From Candidatus Aminicenantota bacterium (GTDB lineage Bacteria; Acidobacteriota; Aminicenantia; UBA2199): a DNA stretch of 35,449 nucleotides. This document shows, piece after piece, positions 17,115 through 26,256 of this stretch (the first letter of the stretch is position 1; each line of letters begins with the position of its first letter). The notes under the pieces were generated by a model. The model was not told the DNA's origin, searched no databases, and saw only the letters and a program-made list of their open reading frames with translations. Made by a program: the position numbers and the translations under genes. Location: NCBI GenBank assembly GCA_016934745.1, contig JAFGSF010000031.1:1-35449 (forward strand), written 5' to 3'.

Positions 17115-18640
17115 CCATGAAAAAAAATATTGCCCTGATCTGCGGCATCCTGTGCGCGGCCGGCCTGGCGGCCCAAATCATGGTGCTGCCGCTCAAGGTA
17201 GACACCCAGAACCACGCATCCTACCAATGGCTGGGAAAAGCATTCGCCAATTACATGCGTATCGGCCTCGCGCTGAACCACATGCCGGTCATGGACGATA
17301 CGGAGTCCCAACTTGCCCTGAACCGCAACCTGGTCCGTTTTCCTTTCGACATCACCAAGGCCACAGCCATGGTTCTAGCCCAGGAAAGTCAAGCCGACCG
17401 GCTGCTTTGGGGCGAGATTTTATACAGCGGCAAAAGCTCCAGCCAGATAGCGATCAAGGTCTTTTTAATCGACCTCAAGGGCCGGGTGCAGAAGCATTTG
17501 CCGTTGCTCAAAGGGAACTTGAGGAATATTTATCAAATCCAGGAAGAATTGCTCAAAGAAATCATCAAGGTGATCGCCCCTGAAATAACGGTGGTCCGTT
17601 TCCCCGAGCTGAACATGATGCTGCCTGATTATGAGAAATTCATCAAGAGTCTGCTGGTCCTTGACTGCGACAAAAAACTTGAGCTGCTGCTGTCCATTAA
17701 AGAAACCGGCCAGCCATCCAATTTCATTAATTTTGAACTGGCAAAAATTTACCTCGAAAAAAATGACCTCGCCAACAGCGAATCTTTTTTGAACCGCGTT
17801 AGAACCGATGCTCTTTTCAAGTATAAAAAAGAATTTCTCTCGGCGCTGATCAATTTTGCCTACGGTTATATCGACATGGGATTGAACCAGTTCATTCGCC
17901 TGCAGCGCGAGAACATCTACGCCGTGGCCACCAACAACAACCTGGGGGTCATTTACCTGCAGAAGGGCGATTATGCGACGGCGGAAAAATGTCTGCACTA
18001 TGCCCTGTATTTGAAAAAGGATCCGGAAATTTTCAGTAATATGGTCATCTTGCTGCACGCCATGGGTCAAAGCAGCCGCGCCGCCGAGGAATTGAATCGT
18101 GCCCTGCAATGGTTTCCCGGCGATGAAAAATTACTCAGACAATTTTCCATTTTTCTGGCCGCCAATGAAAACCGGGAATTGCTGGCTCAGGCTTTCCGCA
18201 ACCTGCTGCCGCCGCTTACCCAGGGCGAGGAGGCCCTCCCCATGCAGCCGCTGCTGAAGAACCCCTTCCAGGTGACTTCACTGCCCGGAATGCAAACAGA
18301 CACGAACACCTTTCACATCGAGGCCAGAAACCTTTTTCTGGAAAATGATTTCAGCGGTGCCATGCAAAAAGCGGAAGAAGCCATGGAAGTCAATCCCTTC
18401 CTGAATGAAAACCACCATTTGCTGGCCCTGCTTCACCTGCAAAAACATAACTATGCCCAGGCGGAGATCTATGCCCAAAGCGCATTGTTTTTAAAAGAGA
18501 GCCCGGACAATTTCTTGCTCAAGATTAAAATTTACCAGGCTTGGAAGCAATGGGAAAAATTCAGGGAAACCCTGGCCCGGGCGCTACGCAAATTTCCACA
18601 AAGTCCGGAATTGCTGCAGCTGAAAAACCGCGGTCGTTAA
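17111..18640 (+). CDS. exported TPR protein, coupled to the transpeptidase
   Basis: A 509-residue protein with a signal peptide (MKKNIALICGILCAAGLAAQ). Residues about 25-150 resemble the alpha/beta domain of CsgG/TolB-N/FlgO-type proteins (VLPLKVD, then YMRIGLALNHMPVMDD, then ADRLLWGEILYSG). Tetratricopeptide-like repeats follow (NNLGVIYLQKGDYATAEKCL about 275-305, SRAAEELNRAL, and near the end NENHHLLALLHLQKHNYAQA). The start forms an ATGA overlap with the transpeptidase; an alternative ATG lies two codons later. The close coupling suggests that both act together in the periplasm. No catalytic motif was seen, so a scaffold role is the best guess. Confidence 0.7.
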   Translation: MTMKKNIALICGILCAAGLAAQIMVLPLKVDTQNHASYQWLGKAFANYMRIGLALNHMPVMDDTESQLALNRNLVRFPFDITKATAMVLAQESQADRLLWGEILYSGKSSSQIAIKVFLIDLKGRVQKHLPLLKGNLRNIYQIQEELLKEIIKVIAPEITVVRFPELNMMLPDYEKFIKSLLVLDCDKKLELLLSIKETGQPSNFINFELAKIYLEKNDLANSESFLNRVRTDALFKYKKEFLSALINFAYGYIDMGLNQFIRLQRENIYAVATNNNLGVIYLQKGDYATAEKCLHYALYLKKDPEIFSNMVILLHAMGQSSRAAEELNRALQWFPGDEKLLRQFSIFLAANENRELLAQAFRNLLPPLTQGEEALPMQPLLKNPFQVTSLPGMQTDTNTFHIEARNLFLENDFSGAMQKAEEAMEVNPFLNENHHLLALLHLQKHNYAQAEIYAQSALFLKESPDNFLLKIKIYQAWKQWEKFRETLARALRKFPQSPELLQLKNRGR

Positions 18641-18663
18641 CGTAACGGCCCGCCGGTGCTTGC

Positions 18664-19479
18664 ATGGGCAAACCTATGATCGTCAGTGCTTCCCGGCGCA
18701 GCGATATTCCGGCTTTTCACGGCGCCTGGTTCATGGAGCAGCTTCGCCGCGGCGAAGTCACGGTCCGGAACCCATTCCGCCCCACCCGGGCCCGGACGGT
18801 CAGCCTGAAAAAACAGGACGTCGATGCCTTCGTTTTCTGGAGCCGCGATCCGCGGCCCTTCATGGGCCATCTGCCGGAGATCGACGGCAGCTTTCCCTAT
18901 TATTTTCTCATTACTCTGACCGGCTATCCCCGCCTGCTGGAACCGGCCACACCGCAGATCGAGGCGGCGGCCGGTTTTTTTGAGAAGCTGGCCGCGCGCA
19001 TCGGCCGGCGCCGCGTCATCTGGCGCTACGACCCGGTAATCTTTACCGGGCAGACCGATTTCGATTTTCACGTCGGCAATTTTTCCGGACTGGCCGATCT
19101 CCTGGCTCCGTTCACGACGCGCGTGATCGTCAGCTTTTTCGATCCATATCCCAAGGTCGGCAGGCGTTTGAAGAAGGCCGGGATCGATGCCGCCGAAGCC
19201 GCCGGCACAGCGGAGCAGCAGCGCGCCCTGCTCGAGCATTTCGCCGCTGTTGCCGCCGCCAAGGGGCTGGAGATCCAGAGCTGCGCCGAAGCGGCGATCG
19301 CGGCCGGAGTGCGCCCGGGGAAATGCATCGACGAAGAATTGCTGAACGAGCTCTTCGGCTTGCGGCTTTCCTATCGCAAGGATCCGGGCCAAAGAAAATT
19401 GTGCCTTTGCCAGCAGAGCGTCGACATAGGCAGTTACGGCACCTGCCGTCACGGTTGCCTGTATTGCTACGCCCGCTAA
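18664..19479 (+). CDS. DUF1848 family protein, short C-terminus
   Basis: A 271-residue DUF1848 protein. Family hallmarks: the start IVSASRRSDIPAFHGAWF, FVFWSRDPRPF, the ITLTGYPR strand, VIWRYDPV, and a C-terminal cysteine cluster (C247-x-C249, C261-x3-C265-x2-C268) in DIGSYGTCRHGCLYCYA. The CxxxCxxC spacing is like that of radical-SAM clusters, and the family is thought to bind an Fe-S cluster; its reaction is unknown. The protein stops one residue after CYA, while as I recall relatives continue for some 20-40 residues, so the C-terminus may be lost or the family length varies. The usual family start matches Met5 rather than Met1. It follows the TPR gene by 23 bases. Confidence 0.82.
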   Translation: MGKPMIVSASRRSDIPAFHGAWFMEQLRRGEVTVRNPFRPTRARTVSLKKQDVDAFVFWSRDPRPFMGHLPEIDGSFPYYFLITLTGYPRLLEPATPQIEAAAGFFEKLAARIGRRRVIWRYDPVIFTGQTDFDFHVGNFSGLADLLAPFTTRVIVSFFDPYPKVGRRLKKAGIDAAEAAGTAEQQRALLEHFAAVAAAKGLEIQSCAEAAIAAGVRPGKCIDEELLNELFGLRLSYRKDPGQRKLCLCQQSVDIGSYGTCRHGCLYCYAR

Positions 19480-19566
19480 ATTACTAAGATGTATTACAAA
19501 TATAGTTTGCGCCATGGCTACGCGAAATAGTTCTAAACCATTCAGTCATGCCAGGCGTACCAATAC

Positions 19567-19594
19567 TTGCGTATAACCGACCAATGGTTATACT
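19567..19594 (+). promoter_or_regulatory. promoter with overlapping dyad upstream of the DUF362 gene
   Basis: TTGCGT (19567-19572), 16-nt spacer, TATACT (19589-19594). A perfect 8-bp inverted repeat, GTATAACC (19571-19578) and GGTTATAC (19586-19593), fills the spacer and -10, as a repressor operator would. Confidence 0.5.
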
Positions 19595-19627
19595 GTACTC
19601 GAAGTTTCGAAAATATGGAGGTGGCCG

Positions 19628-20848
19628 ATGAAGAAAAAGGGATACCATTCGATCGAGCTGGAGTCCAAGCTGGAGCGGCGCGATTTTTTGAAGATCGGCG
19701 GCGGTTCGCTGCTGGGAGCGGGACTGCTTTTAGGACGGCCGCCCGTCTTCGGGCAGGAGGCGGCCAAAGTCGAGCCTCCGGCCCGGCCCAAAACCAATAT
19801 AGACGAGGCCTTGGCCGTGCCGCGCAACGCCAATTCCCTGCCCGGCCTTTTCCCTGGCAAGGTCGTCGCTGTCGCGGACCAGCGGGCCATGAACGAGAAT
19901 GGCGTGAACGGCGCGGTCGTGGCCGGCATGTTCGAGAAGGGCATGCGTGCCCTGACCGGCAAATCGCCGGCTAAAAGTTTCAAATCTTTTTTCACTAAAA
20001 AAGACATCGTCGGCATCAAGGTCAATCCTGTCGGCGCCGGACTGATCTCCACCCGCCTGGAAGTGGTCGACGCCTTGGTCGCCTGGCTGCGCCAGGGCGG
20101 GCTGCCGGCAAAAAATATCGTCATCTGGGACCGCTTCGACTACATGCTGGCCGATGCCGGCTTCACCGCGGCCCGTTACCCGGGCATCCGCATCGAGGGC
20201 CTGCAGACCATGGACGAGGCCGCGGCCGAGGGTAAGAGCCAGGACAACAGCCGCTGGCTCGATGCGAACGGCCGGCACGTCAGTGAAAAGAATTTCGATC
20301 TGGACGCCTATTACTTCGCCGACATCGACGCCCCCCAGGACAAGGCCTACCTCAACCAGCACGTATTCAACGGCAAGTATTCCTATTTCGGCAAGCTCCT
20401 GACCCGGGACCTGACCAAAATCATCAATGTCCCGGTCTTCAAAAACACGGGCAACGGCATCTCCATGGCCACCAAGAACCTGGGCTACGGCGCCGTCTGC
20501 AATACCAGCCGGTTGCACCGGCCGCTGTTTTTCGACGTCTGCACTGAAGTGCTGGCTTTCCCGGCTGTCCGCGACAAGCTGGTGCTGAACATCACCGACG
20601 GCCTGCGCGCCCAGTACGACGGCGGTCCGGGTCCATTGGCCCAGGCCACTTATTTCCTGAATACACTGTTTTTTGCCAGCGATCCCTTCGCCCTGGACAT
20701 GACCTGCCACAACCTGCTGCTGCAGAAGCGCCAGGAGATGCAGGTCAAGGTGAACGAGCACCCGAAGTATAGCGAGTACCTGCGCTATGGCCAACGCCTG
20801 GGCCTGGGCATCGCCGATCCGGCCCGCATTGATTTAGTCCGGGTTTGA
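19628..20848 (+). CDS. Tat-exported DUF362 protein
   Basis: A 406-residue DUF362 protein. The N-terminus has a twin-arginine signal (ERRDFLKIGGGSLLGAGLLLG, RR at 17-18) ending near Gln43, so it is folded before export. The DUF362 core follows: DIVGIKVNPVGA, IVIWDRFDYML, IINVPVFKNTGNGISMATKNLGYG, KLVLNITDGLRAQYDGGPG and ASDPFALDMTCHNLL. No ferredoxin-type cysteine set is seen, unlike the ferredoxin-fused members. The function of DUF362 is not established. GGAGGTG gives a clear start. It opens a block with DUF6599 and a TlpA-like protein. Confidence 0.85.
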   Translation: MKKKGYHSIELESKLERRDFLKIGGGSLLGAGLLLGRPPVFGQEAAKVEPPARPKTNIDEALAVPRNANSLPGLFPGKVVAVADQRAMNENGVNGAVVAGMFEKGMRALTGKSPAKSFKSFFTKKDIVGIKVNPVGAGLISTRLEVVDALVAWLRQGGLPAKNIVIWDRFDYMLADAGFTAARYPGIRIEGLQTMDEAAAEGKSQDNSRWLDANGRHVSEKNFDLDAYYFADIDAPQDKAYLNQHVFNGKYSYFGKLLTRDLTKIINVPVFKNTGNGISMATKNLGYGAVCNTSRLHRPLFFDVCTEVLAFPAVRDKLVLNITDGLRAQYDGGPGPLAQATYFLNTLFFASDPFALDMTCHNLLLQKRQEMQVKVNEHPKYSEYLRYGQRLGLGIADPARIDLVRV

Positions 20849-20855
20849 GCCGCCG

Positions 20856-21725
20856 GTGAAAATCCTTCGGGCCATTTTATTTTTTTTACTTGCGGCCGCC
20901 CGGCCCCTGGCGGCTCTGGACGTTCCGGGTGACAATTTTTCCCCAGGCTGGCAGCGCTCCGACCAAGGCGCCATGGTGGGCCCGGCCGGCCTCTACAACG
21001 TGATCGACGGCGGTGCCGAGCTGTTCCTGGAAATGGGCTTTGTCCAGCTGCAGGTGCAGAAATACAGCGGCGCCGGCACCGAGATCGCGATCGAAGCCTA
21101 TCGCATGGAGAACGCGGCCGCGGCCCTGGGCATTTATCTGCTCACCTGCAGCCGGGAAACGCCCCTGCCCGGTTTGAACGAGCGGCACAGCGGCGACCGC
21201 TTCCAGATCATCATGTTGAAAAATGACTATCTCATCCAGATCAATAATTTCAACGGCCGGCAAGAACTGCTGCCGGTGATGATCCAATTGGCCCGACAGA
21301 CCGCAGCAAGCATTCCCACTGGCGCACCGGTGCGCGAGCTCGACATCTTGCCTGCTGCCAACCAGGTGCCGAAAACGGCCCGGCTGCTGCGCGGCCCCTA
21401 TTCCCTGCAGGCGGTCTACACGTTGGGCGAAGGAGATGTCCTGAGACTCGGGGGTGAAATTTTCGCCGCCGCCGCCGAATACCGTGAACCCACCGGTGCC
21501 GCCTACACGATGATCGTCGTCCCCTACCCCGAAGCAGCTCTGACGCGCGCTGCCTTCGATAATCTGCGCGGCCATCTCGACCGCTATATCCATGTTGTCG
21601 GTGAGGGCACTGATTTTTTCAACTTCAAGGATTTCCAGAATGATTTCGGCCGGGCCGAAATCCGTGAAAACAGGCTGGTGATCATGGTCAAGCTGGCCCA
21701 GCTGCCGGACAGCCGTTTGGAATAA
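20856..21725 (+). CDS. secreted DUF6599-like protein
   Basis: A 289-residue exported protein with signal peptide (MKILRAILFFLLAAARPLA). It resembles the DUF6599 family: YNVIDGGAELFLEMGFVQLQVQKY, then EIAIEAYRMENAAAALGIYLL, where A-x-L-G-I-Y is a family landmark. The start is GTG, seven bases after the DUF362 stop, with a poor ribosome site. The pairing of DUF362 with a DUF6599 protein in one operon suggests a shared envelope process; the function is unknown. Confidence 0.72.
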   Translation: MKILRAILFFLLAAARPLAALDVPGDNFSPGWQRSDQGAMVGPAGLYNVIDGGAELFLEMGFVQLQVQKYSGAGTEIAIEAYRMENAAAALGIYLLTCSRETPLPGLNERHSGDRFQIIMLKNDYLIQINNFNGRQELLPVMIQLARQTAASIPTGAPVRELDILPAANQVPKTARLLRGPYSLQAVYTLGEGDVLRLGGEIFAAAAEYREPTGAAYTMIVVPYPEAALTRAAFDNLRGHLDRYIHVVGEGTDFFNFKDFQNDFGRAEIRENRLVIMVKLAQLPDSRLE

Positions 21726-21756
21726 TGGTATGGTGACACATTCAAGGAGGTTGCTG

Positions 21757-22935
21757 ATGAGAAATGTCTTTTTGTCGATCGTTGTTCTGTCGCTGTTGAG
21801 CGCTGCGGGCTTTGGCCTGGGTGCAATTGAAAAAAGCATCTTTTCAAGCGAATATGAAGCACTGCAAGCGGATATCGTACAGAAGATGACCGCCGTCAAC
21901 AGCCGTGAAGCCTATGAAAAGCTCATGGCGGAAAGAACCGCTGCTTTGGAAACCTTGTTGGTGAAACACGCCGCCGCGGCCGCAGGCGATGCGGAACTGG
22001 TGCGGGCGCGCATCCTGATCGATTTGAAAAAATACCCGCAAGCCGACGGCAAGCTGGCCGCCCTGGCCATGAAAAAAAACCCCCTGCAGGACGAGGCTCA
22101 TTTGTTACAGGCCAGGATCCTGACCGAAACGGAAAAGATCGCTGCCGCGGTTTCCTTGTTCAAACAGGTCGAGGGCAAAGTGGAACGCAGCGCCGATTTC
22201 TTCGCGGTCGCGGTGGCCCTGGCCTTCGAGGCTCCCGATGACGCGGTGAGAAAAGAATACTGCCGGAAACTGCTGGCCGCCACCGACCTGCCCAGGGAGT
22301 TTGCCGGGGATCGGGCCTATCTGCTCATGACCCTGGCCGAGATCGAAGTGAAGAATCGCAATTTGGCCGCGGCCAAACAGATCCTTCAGGACGGGCTGAA
22401 AACCATCAACGGGGAAAGGGCGGTCAAGTCACTGCAGTCGGCCTTAAAGCAACTGGATTTCATCGGCAAGCCCGCCCCGGCCATCAGCGCCGAAAACTGG
22501 CTTAACAGCAAGCAGCTGGCTCTTGACGCCCTGAAGGGCAAAGTGGTGATCATCGATTTCTGGGCCCCCTGGTGCCCGCCCTGTCGCAAAGTGATCCCTA
22601 CCCTGGTCAAGGACTTTAACGAGCTCAGGGACAAGGGGCTGGTCGTTATTGGCTTCACCAAGCTCTACGGCAGCTACCGCGACGACACCCAGAACAAGGG
22701 CAAGGTCGATGCCGCTGCCGAAAAAAAGCTGATCCAGGGCTATGTTGAGCGCAACAGCCTGACCTACCCGATCGCCATTGCCGCCAGCAGCGATGCGTTC
22801 GACCGCTACGGCGTCAGCGGTATCCCGACCATGGTCTTCATTGACAAGGCCGGCGACATCTACGACATCAAGGTCGGCTCGGGCGACGAAGCCGAAATCA
22901 CTAAAAAGATAAAACGACTCCTGGCCGCGAAATAA
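21757..22935 (+). CDS. exported TlpA-like thioredoxin with helical N-domain
   Basis: A 392-residue protein with a signal peptide (MRNVFLSIVVLSLLSAAGFG). Residues about 30-235 are helical repeats (TPR-like). Residues about 238-392 are a TlpA/ResA-type thioredoxin domain with active site W272-C273-P-P-C276, the IIDFWAPW strand and the cis-proline loop GIPTMVFID. It probably reduces or isomerises disulfides in the periplasm. The start is placed at 21757, where AAGGAGG lies six bases upstream; the open frame begins at 21730 but without a ribosome site. It is the third gene of the DUF362 block. Confidence 0.85.
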   Translation: MRNVFLSIVVLSLLSAAGFGLGAIEKSIFSSEYEALQADIVQKMTAVNSREAYEKLMAERTAALETLLVKHAAAAAGDAELVRARILIDLKKYPQADGKLAALAMKKNPLQDEAHLLQARILTETEKIAAAVSLFKQVEGKVERSADFFAVAVALAFEAPDDAVRKEYCRKLLAATDLPREFAGDRAYLLMTLAEIEVKNRNLAAAKQILQDGLKTINGERAVKSLQSALKQLDFIGKPAPAISAENWLNSKQLALDALKGKVVIIDFWAPWCPPCRKVIPTLVKDFNELRDKGLVVIGFTKLYGSYRDDTQNKGKVDAAAEKKLIQGYVERNSLTYPIAIAASSDAFDRYGVSGIPTMVFIDKAGDIYDIKVGSGDEAEITKKIKRLLAAK

Positions 22936-22984
22936 CTGCCATCACGGACCTGCCGAAACTGATGGTACGCCGCAATTTTATCAC

Positions 22985-23013
22985 TTGCTTTTCTTGCCGG
23001 CTCGGTCTAAAAT
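22985..23013 (+). promoter_or_regulatory. possible promoter of the M16 peptidase gene
   Basis: TTGCTT (22985-22990), 17-nt spacer, TAAAAT (23008-23013), in the 153-base gap before the M16 gene. It is weaker than the other promoters listed. Confidence 0.35.
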
Positions 23014-23088
23014 CGTTGAATGGACAAATTGACTTTGCCCATTCTTTGTCATTCGTAAAAATAATATCCATTGCAATCAGGAGGAAAA

Positions 23089-26088
23089 ATGAAAAAACAG
23101 ATTATGGCGACCATCACCTTGGCATTGGCGCTGATCCTTGTGTCGGGCAGTGCAGCCCAGTCGGCTCAAGTCAATAAGCCGCTGCAGATCGGCGCGACAG
23201 TCCATGGTTTCAAGTTGGAACAGAAGCAATTCATCAAGGAACTGGATGGGGATGGCTACCTGTTCCGGCATCTCAAGAGCGGCGCCCGGCTGCTGAAGGT
23301 GGTCAGCAAGGACGACAACAAGGTTTTCAGCGTGGCTTTCAAGACGCCGCCGCCAAACGATACCGGTCTGCCGCACATCATGGAGCATTCGGTGCTCAAC
23401 GGCTCGGAACATTTCCCGGTCAAGAGCCCCTTTGACATCCTGTCCCAAGGATCGTTGAACACCTTTCTCAACGCCATGACCAGCAGTGATTTCACCATCT
23501 ACCCGGTGGCCAGCCGCAATGACAAGGACTTTTTCAACCTGATGCATGTCTACCTGGACGCAGTGTTCAAACCCCTGATATACAAGGACCCGAAAATTTT
23601 CCAGCAGGAAGGCTGGCACTATGAACTGGAATCCCCCGAAGGACCACTGGTTTACAAGGGAGTCGTATACAACGAGATGAAAGGTGCGTATTCGTCCCCG
23701 GAAAGGCAATTGGGGCACGTGATGGACAAGGCCCTTTTCCCGGAAAATCAATATGGGAATTCGTCCGGAGGCGATCCCGATGCCATCCCGCAATTGACCC
23801 TGGAGCAGTTCAGAGCCTTTCACCAAAAATATTACCACCCGGCCAACAGCTATATCTACTTGTACGGCAACGGGAACATGGAAAAAGAATTGGCCTTTAT
23901 TGATGAAAATTACCTGGCCGGGGCCGCTAAAATCGATGTAAACTCCCGCATCCCGATCCAGAAACCGCTGACCCAGCCCGTCCTGGTACACGGTCAATAC
24001 GGGATCCCCGAAGGCGCGGCCACTGATAAAAAAACCTATATTGCCCGCAACAGCGTTTACGGCTTGAATACGGACCAGGAGTACAACATCGCCCTGGACA
24101 TTCTGGCCGAAGCCCTGGTCAACCACCAGGCGGCGCCGCTGCGCCTGGCCCTGCAGCAAGCGGGAATCGGGCGTGATGTTTCGGCCTATGCCAACAATGT
24201 GCAGCAGCCGGTCTTCACCGTAACGGTCACCAATGCGGAAGCCGCGGACCTGGAAAAATTCGACCGCGTCTACCGGGACACCTTGCAGGAAGTCGTGGAC
24301 CATGGTTTTGACCGCACCACCCTGGAAGGAATCATCAACCGCCAGGAATTCGCCCTGCGCGAAGGCCGCGGCTCGTTTACCGGGGTGCTCGGGGCCATGA
24401 TGGCGTCCGGCGGCTGGATGTTCGGGGACAATCCCTTCATCACCCTGTCGTTCAACAAGGAGTTGGCTGCCATCCGCTCCAAGCTGGATCAGAAATACTT
24501 CGAGCGTCTTATTGAAAAAGTCTTGTTGAATAACAGCCACGTCTGCACGGTGGTCATGGAACCCAAGCCTGGACGTGAAAGGGAACTGGCCGCCGGTCTG
24601 GAACGCAAGCTGGCGGCAAAAAAAGCGTCCATGAGCCCGGAGCAGATCGCGGCCATCGTCAGTCAAACCAAGGAACTGATCGCCTTTCAGCAGCGCCGGG
24701 ATGATCCCGAAGCGCTCAAGACGATTCCCCTGCTCGAGATCACCGATATCGAGAAAAAGCAGGAAGACCTGCCCCTGAAGATGGACACCCTGGCCGACAC
24801 CCCGCTTTTATATTTTGATACCTTCAGCAAGGGAATTATCTATCTGGATTTCTACTTTGATGCCCGTGCTGTCGAACAGGAATTAATTCCTTATCTTCAA
24901 TTGTACAACGAACTGATAGGCATGATGTCCACTGACGCCTATACGTATGGTGATTTGCAAAACCAGGTCAACCTGCATAGCGGCGGAATTTTTACCACTC
25001 TGAACACATTGGCCGTCAACCGCAGCGATGAACAGCTGATCCCATATTTCATCATGCGCGGCAAGGCCATGCCGGAGAAAGCGGGCCGCTTGATTGCATT
25101 GATGAAAGAGCAGTTGCTCCATTCCAAATGGGATGATGAGGCTCGGCTCAAAGAAGTGCTGCTGCGCACCAAGGCGCAGTTTGAACAGAATATGACCCGC
25201 AACGGTATCGGCATCGCCATGAGGCGTCTCGCCTCCTACCTGTCCAATCGCGGCGCCTACCAGGACCTGACCGCCGGATTCGGGTATTATCAGTTTTTGA
25301 GCGAGATCTGTCGCGAACCCGATCTGAAACAGATTGCCGCGAAACTCAAGGCCGTGCAAGGCAGGCTCATCAACCAAAAGGGCTTGCAGGTCGGCGTGAC
25401 CTGCCAGGACGAACAGCTGCAGGCCCTCAAGAAAGAATTGCCGGCCATGTTGACGGGCCTGCCCAGGCACGAGTTCAAGGCGCTGGCCTATCGCTTCGCC
25501 AAAGAGCCCCTGAACGAAGGGTTTCAGGATGCATCCAAGGTGCAGTACGTCCTGATGGGGAACGACTACAAACAGCTGGGTTTCAACTACAGCGGCAAAA
25601 TGGAGGTGCTGCGCCAATTGCTCTCCACCGTCTATCTGCAGAATACCGTCCGAGTGCAGGGCGGCGCCTACGGCGGCTTTGCCATCATGAATAATTCCGG
25701 CCTGCTGGCTTTCGGCTCATACCGTGACCCAAACTTGAAGAAGACGGTCGAAAACTATCTGGGCGCCAGCCGCTTCCTGTTAAACCTGGCCCTGGAGGAA
25801 CGGGATCTGCGCCGCTTGATCATCGGCACCATTTCCGACTGGGACCGGCCCCTCAATCCCAGTCAAAAAGGCTTTGAAGCCGTGCAGCAATATCTGCGCG
25901 GCGATACGTTGGCCATGCTGCAAAAGGAACGTGATGAGATCCTGTCAACCACCATGGACGATTTGAAGGGATTTGCCGACATGGTAGCAAAGGTCATGGC
26001 CCAGAATGTGCTTTGCGTCGTCGGCAACGAAAAGAAAATCGCGGACGAGAAGGAGCTGTTTAAAAAAATATTGCCCCTGAAACAATAG
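23089..26088 (+). CDS. secreted M16C-type metallopeptidase (presequence protease-like)
   Basis: A 999-residue zinc peptidase of the insulinase family, full-length for the single-chain PreP/falcilysin type. An N-terminal signal peptide spans about 1-26. The inverted zinc motif HxxEH is H96-I-M-E99-H100 (TGLPHIMEHSVLNGSEHFP), and the distal glutamate is in VVYNEMKGAYSSPERQL. The C-terminal half carries the inactive paired domains. It degrades small unfolded peptides, probably in the periplasm. The start at 23089 follows AGGAGG at once; a TTG six codons earlier covers that ribosome site. It is convergent with the LolA-like gene. Confidence 0.93.
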   Translation: MKKQIMATITLALALILVSGSAAQSAQVNKPLQIGATVHGFKLEQKQFIKELDGDGYLFRHLKSGARLLKVVSKDDNKVFSVAFKTPPPNDTGLPHIMEHSVLNGSEHFPVKSPFDILSQGSLNTFLNAMTSSDFTIYPVASRNDKDFFNLMHVYLDAVFKPLIYKDPKIFQQEGWHYELESPEGPLVYKGVVYNEMKGAYSSPERQLGHVMDKALFPENQYGNSSGGDPDAIPQLTLEQFRAFHQKYYHPANSYIYLYGNGNMEKELAFIDENYLAGAAKIDVNSRIPIQKPLTQPVLVHGQYGIPEGAATDKKTYIARNSVYGLNTDQEYNIALDILAEALVNHQAAPLRLALQQAGIGRDVSAYANNVQQPVFTVTVTNAEAADLEKFDRVYRDTLQEVVDHGFDRTTLEGIINRQEFALREGRGSFTGVLGAMMASGGWMFGDNPFITLSFNKELAAIRSKLDQKYFERLIEKVLLNNSHVCTVVMEPKPGRERELAAGLERKLAAKKASMSPEQIAAIVSQTKELIAFQQRRDDPEALKTIPLLEITDIEKKQEDLPLKMDTLADTPLLYFDTFSKGIIYLDFYFDARAVEQELIPYLQLYNELIGMMSTDAYTYGDLQNQVNLHSGGIFTTLNTLAVNRSDEQLIPYFIMRGKAMPEKAGRLIALMKEQLLHSKWDDEARLKEVLLRTKAQFEQNMTRNGIGIAMRRLASYLSNRGAYQDLTAGFGYYQFLSEICREPDLKQIAAKLKAVQGRLINQKGLQVGVTCQDEQLQALKKELPAMLTGLPRHEFKALAYRFAKEPLNEGFQDASKVQYVLMGNDYKQLGFNYSGKMEVLRQLLSTVYLQNTVRVQGGAYGGFAIMNNSGLLAFGSYRDPNLKKTVENYLGASRFLLNLALEERDLRRLIIGTISDWDRPLNPSQKGFEAVQQYLRGDTLAMLQKERDEILSTTMDDLKGFADMVAKVMAQNVLCVVGNEKKIADEKELFKKILPLKQ

Positions 26089-26256
26089 CGGGTTTGGCCG
26101 CGCCGGCTGGAAGCAATCCGGGGCTCACTGGATCCGGGCGCCGAAGGCGGTTGCGCTTACATCTGCCGCGCAAGAGGTACAGACTACGGTCGGACATCAG
26201 GCACTCGAGCGTCAAGGGGGAGATCCCTTGGGCGGCGTCGCCGGCGGCTGCACGTT

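Noticed and set aside
26089..26256. Convergent gap after the M16 gene with a CAAGGG/CCCTTG hairpin (26213-26230)
   Set aside because: Only a 6-bp stem without a T-run. No tRNA or gene could be recognised there; a bidirectional terminator is possible but not supported.
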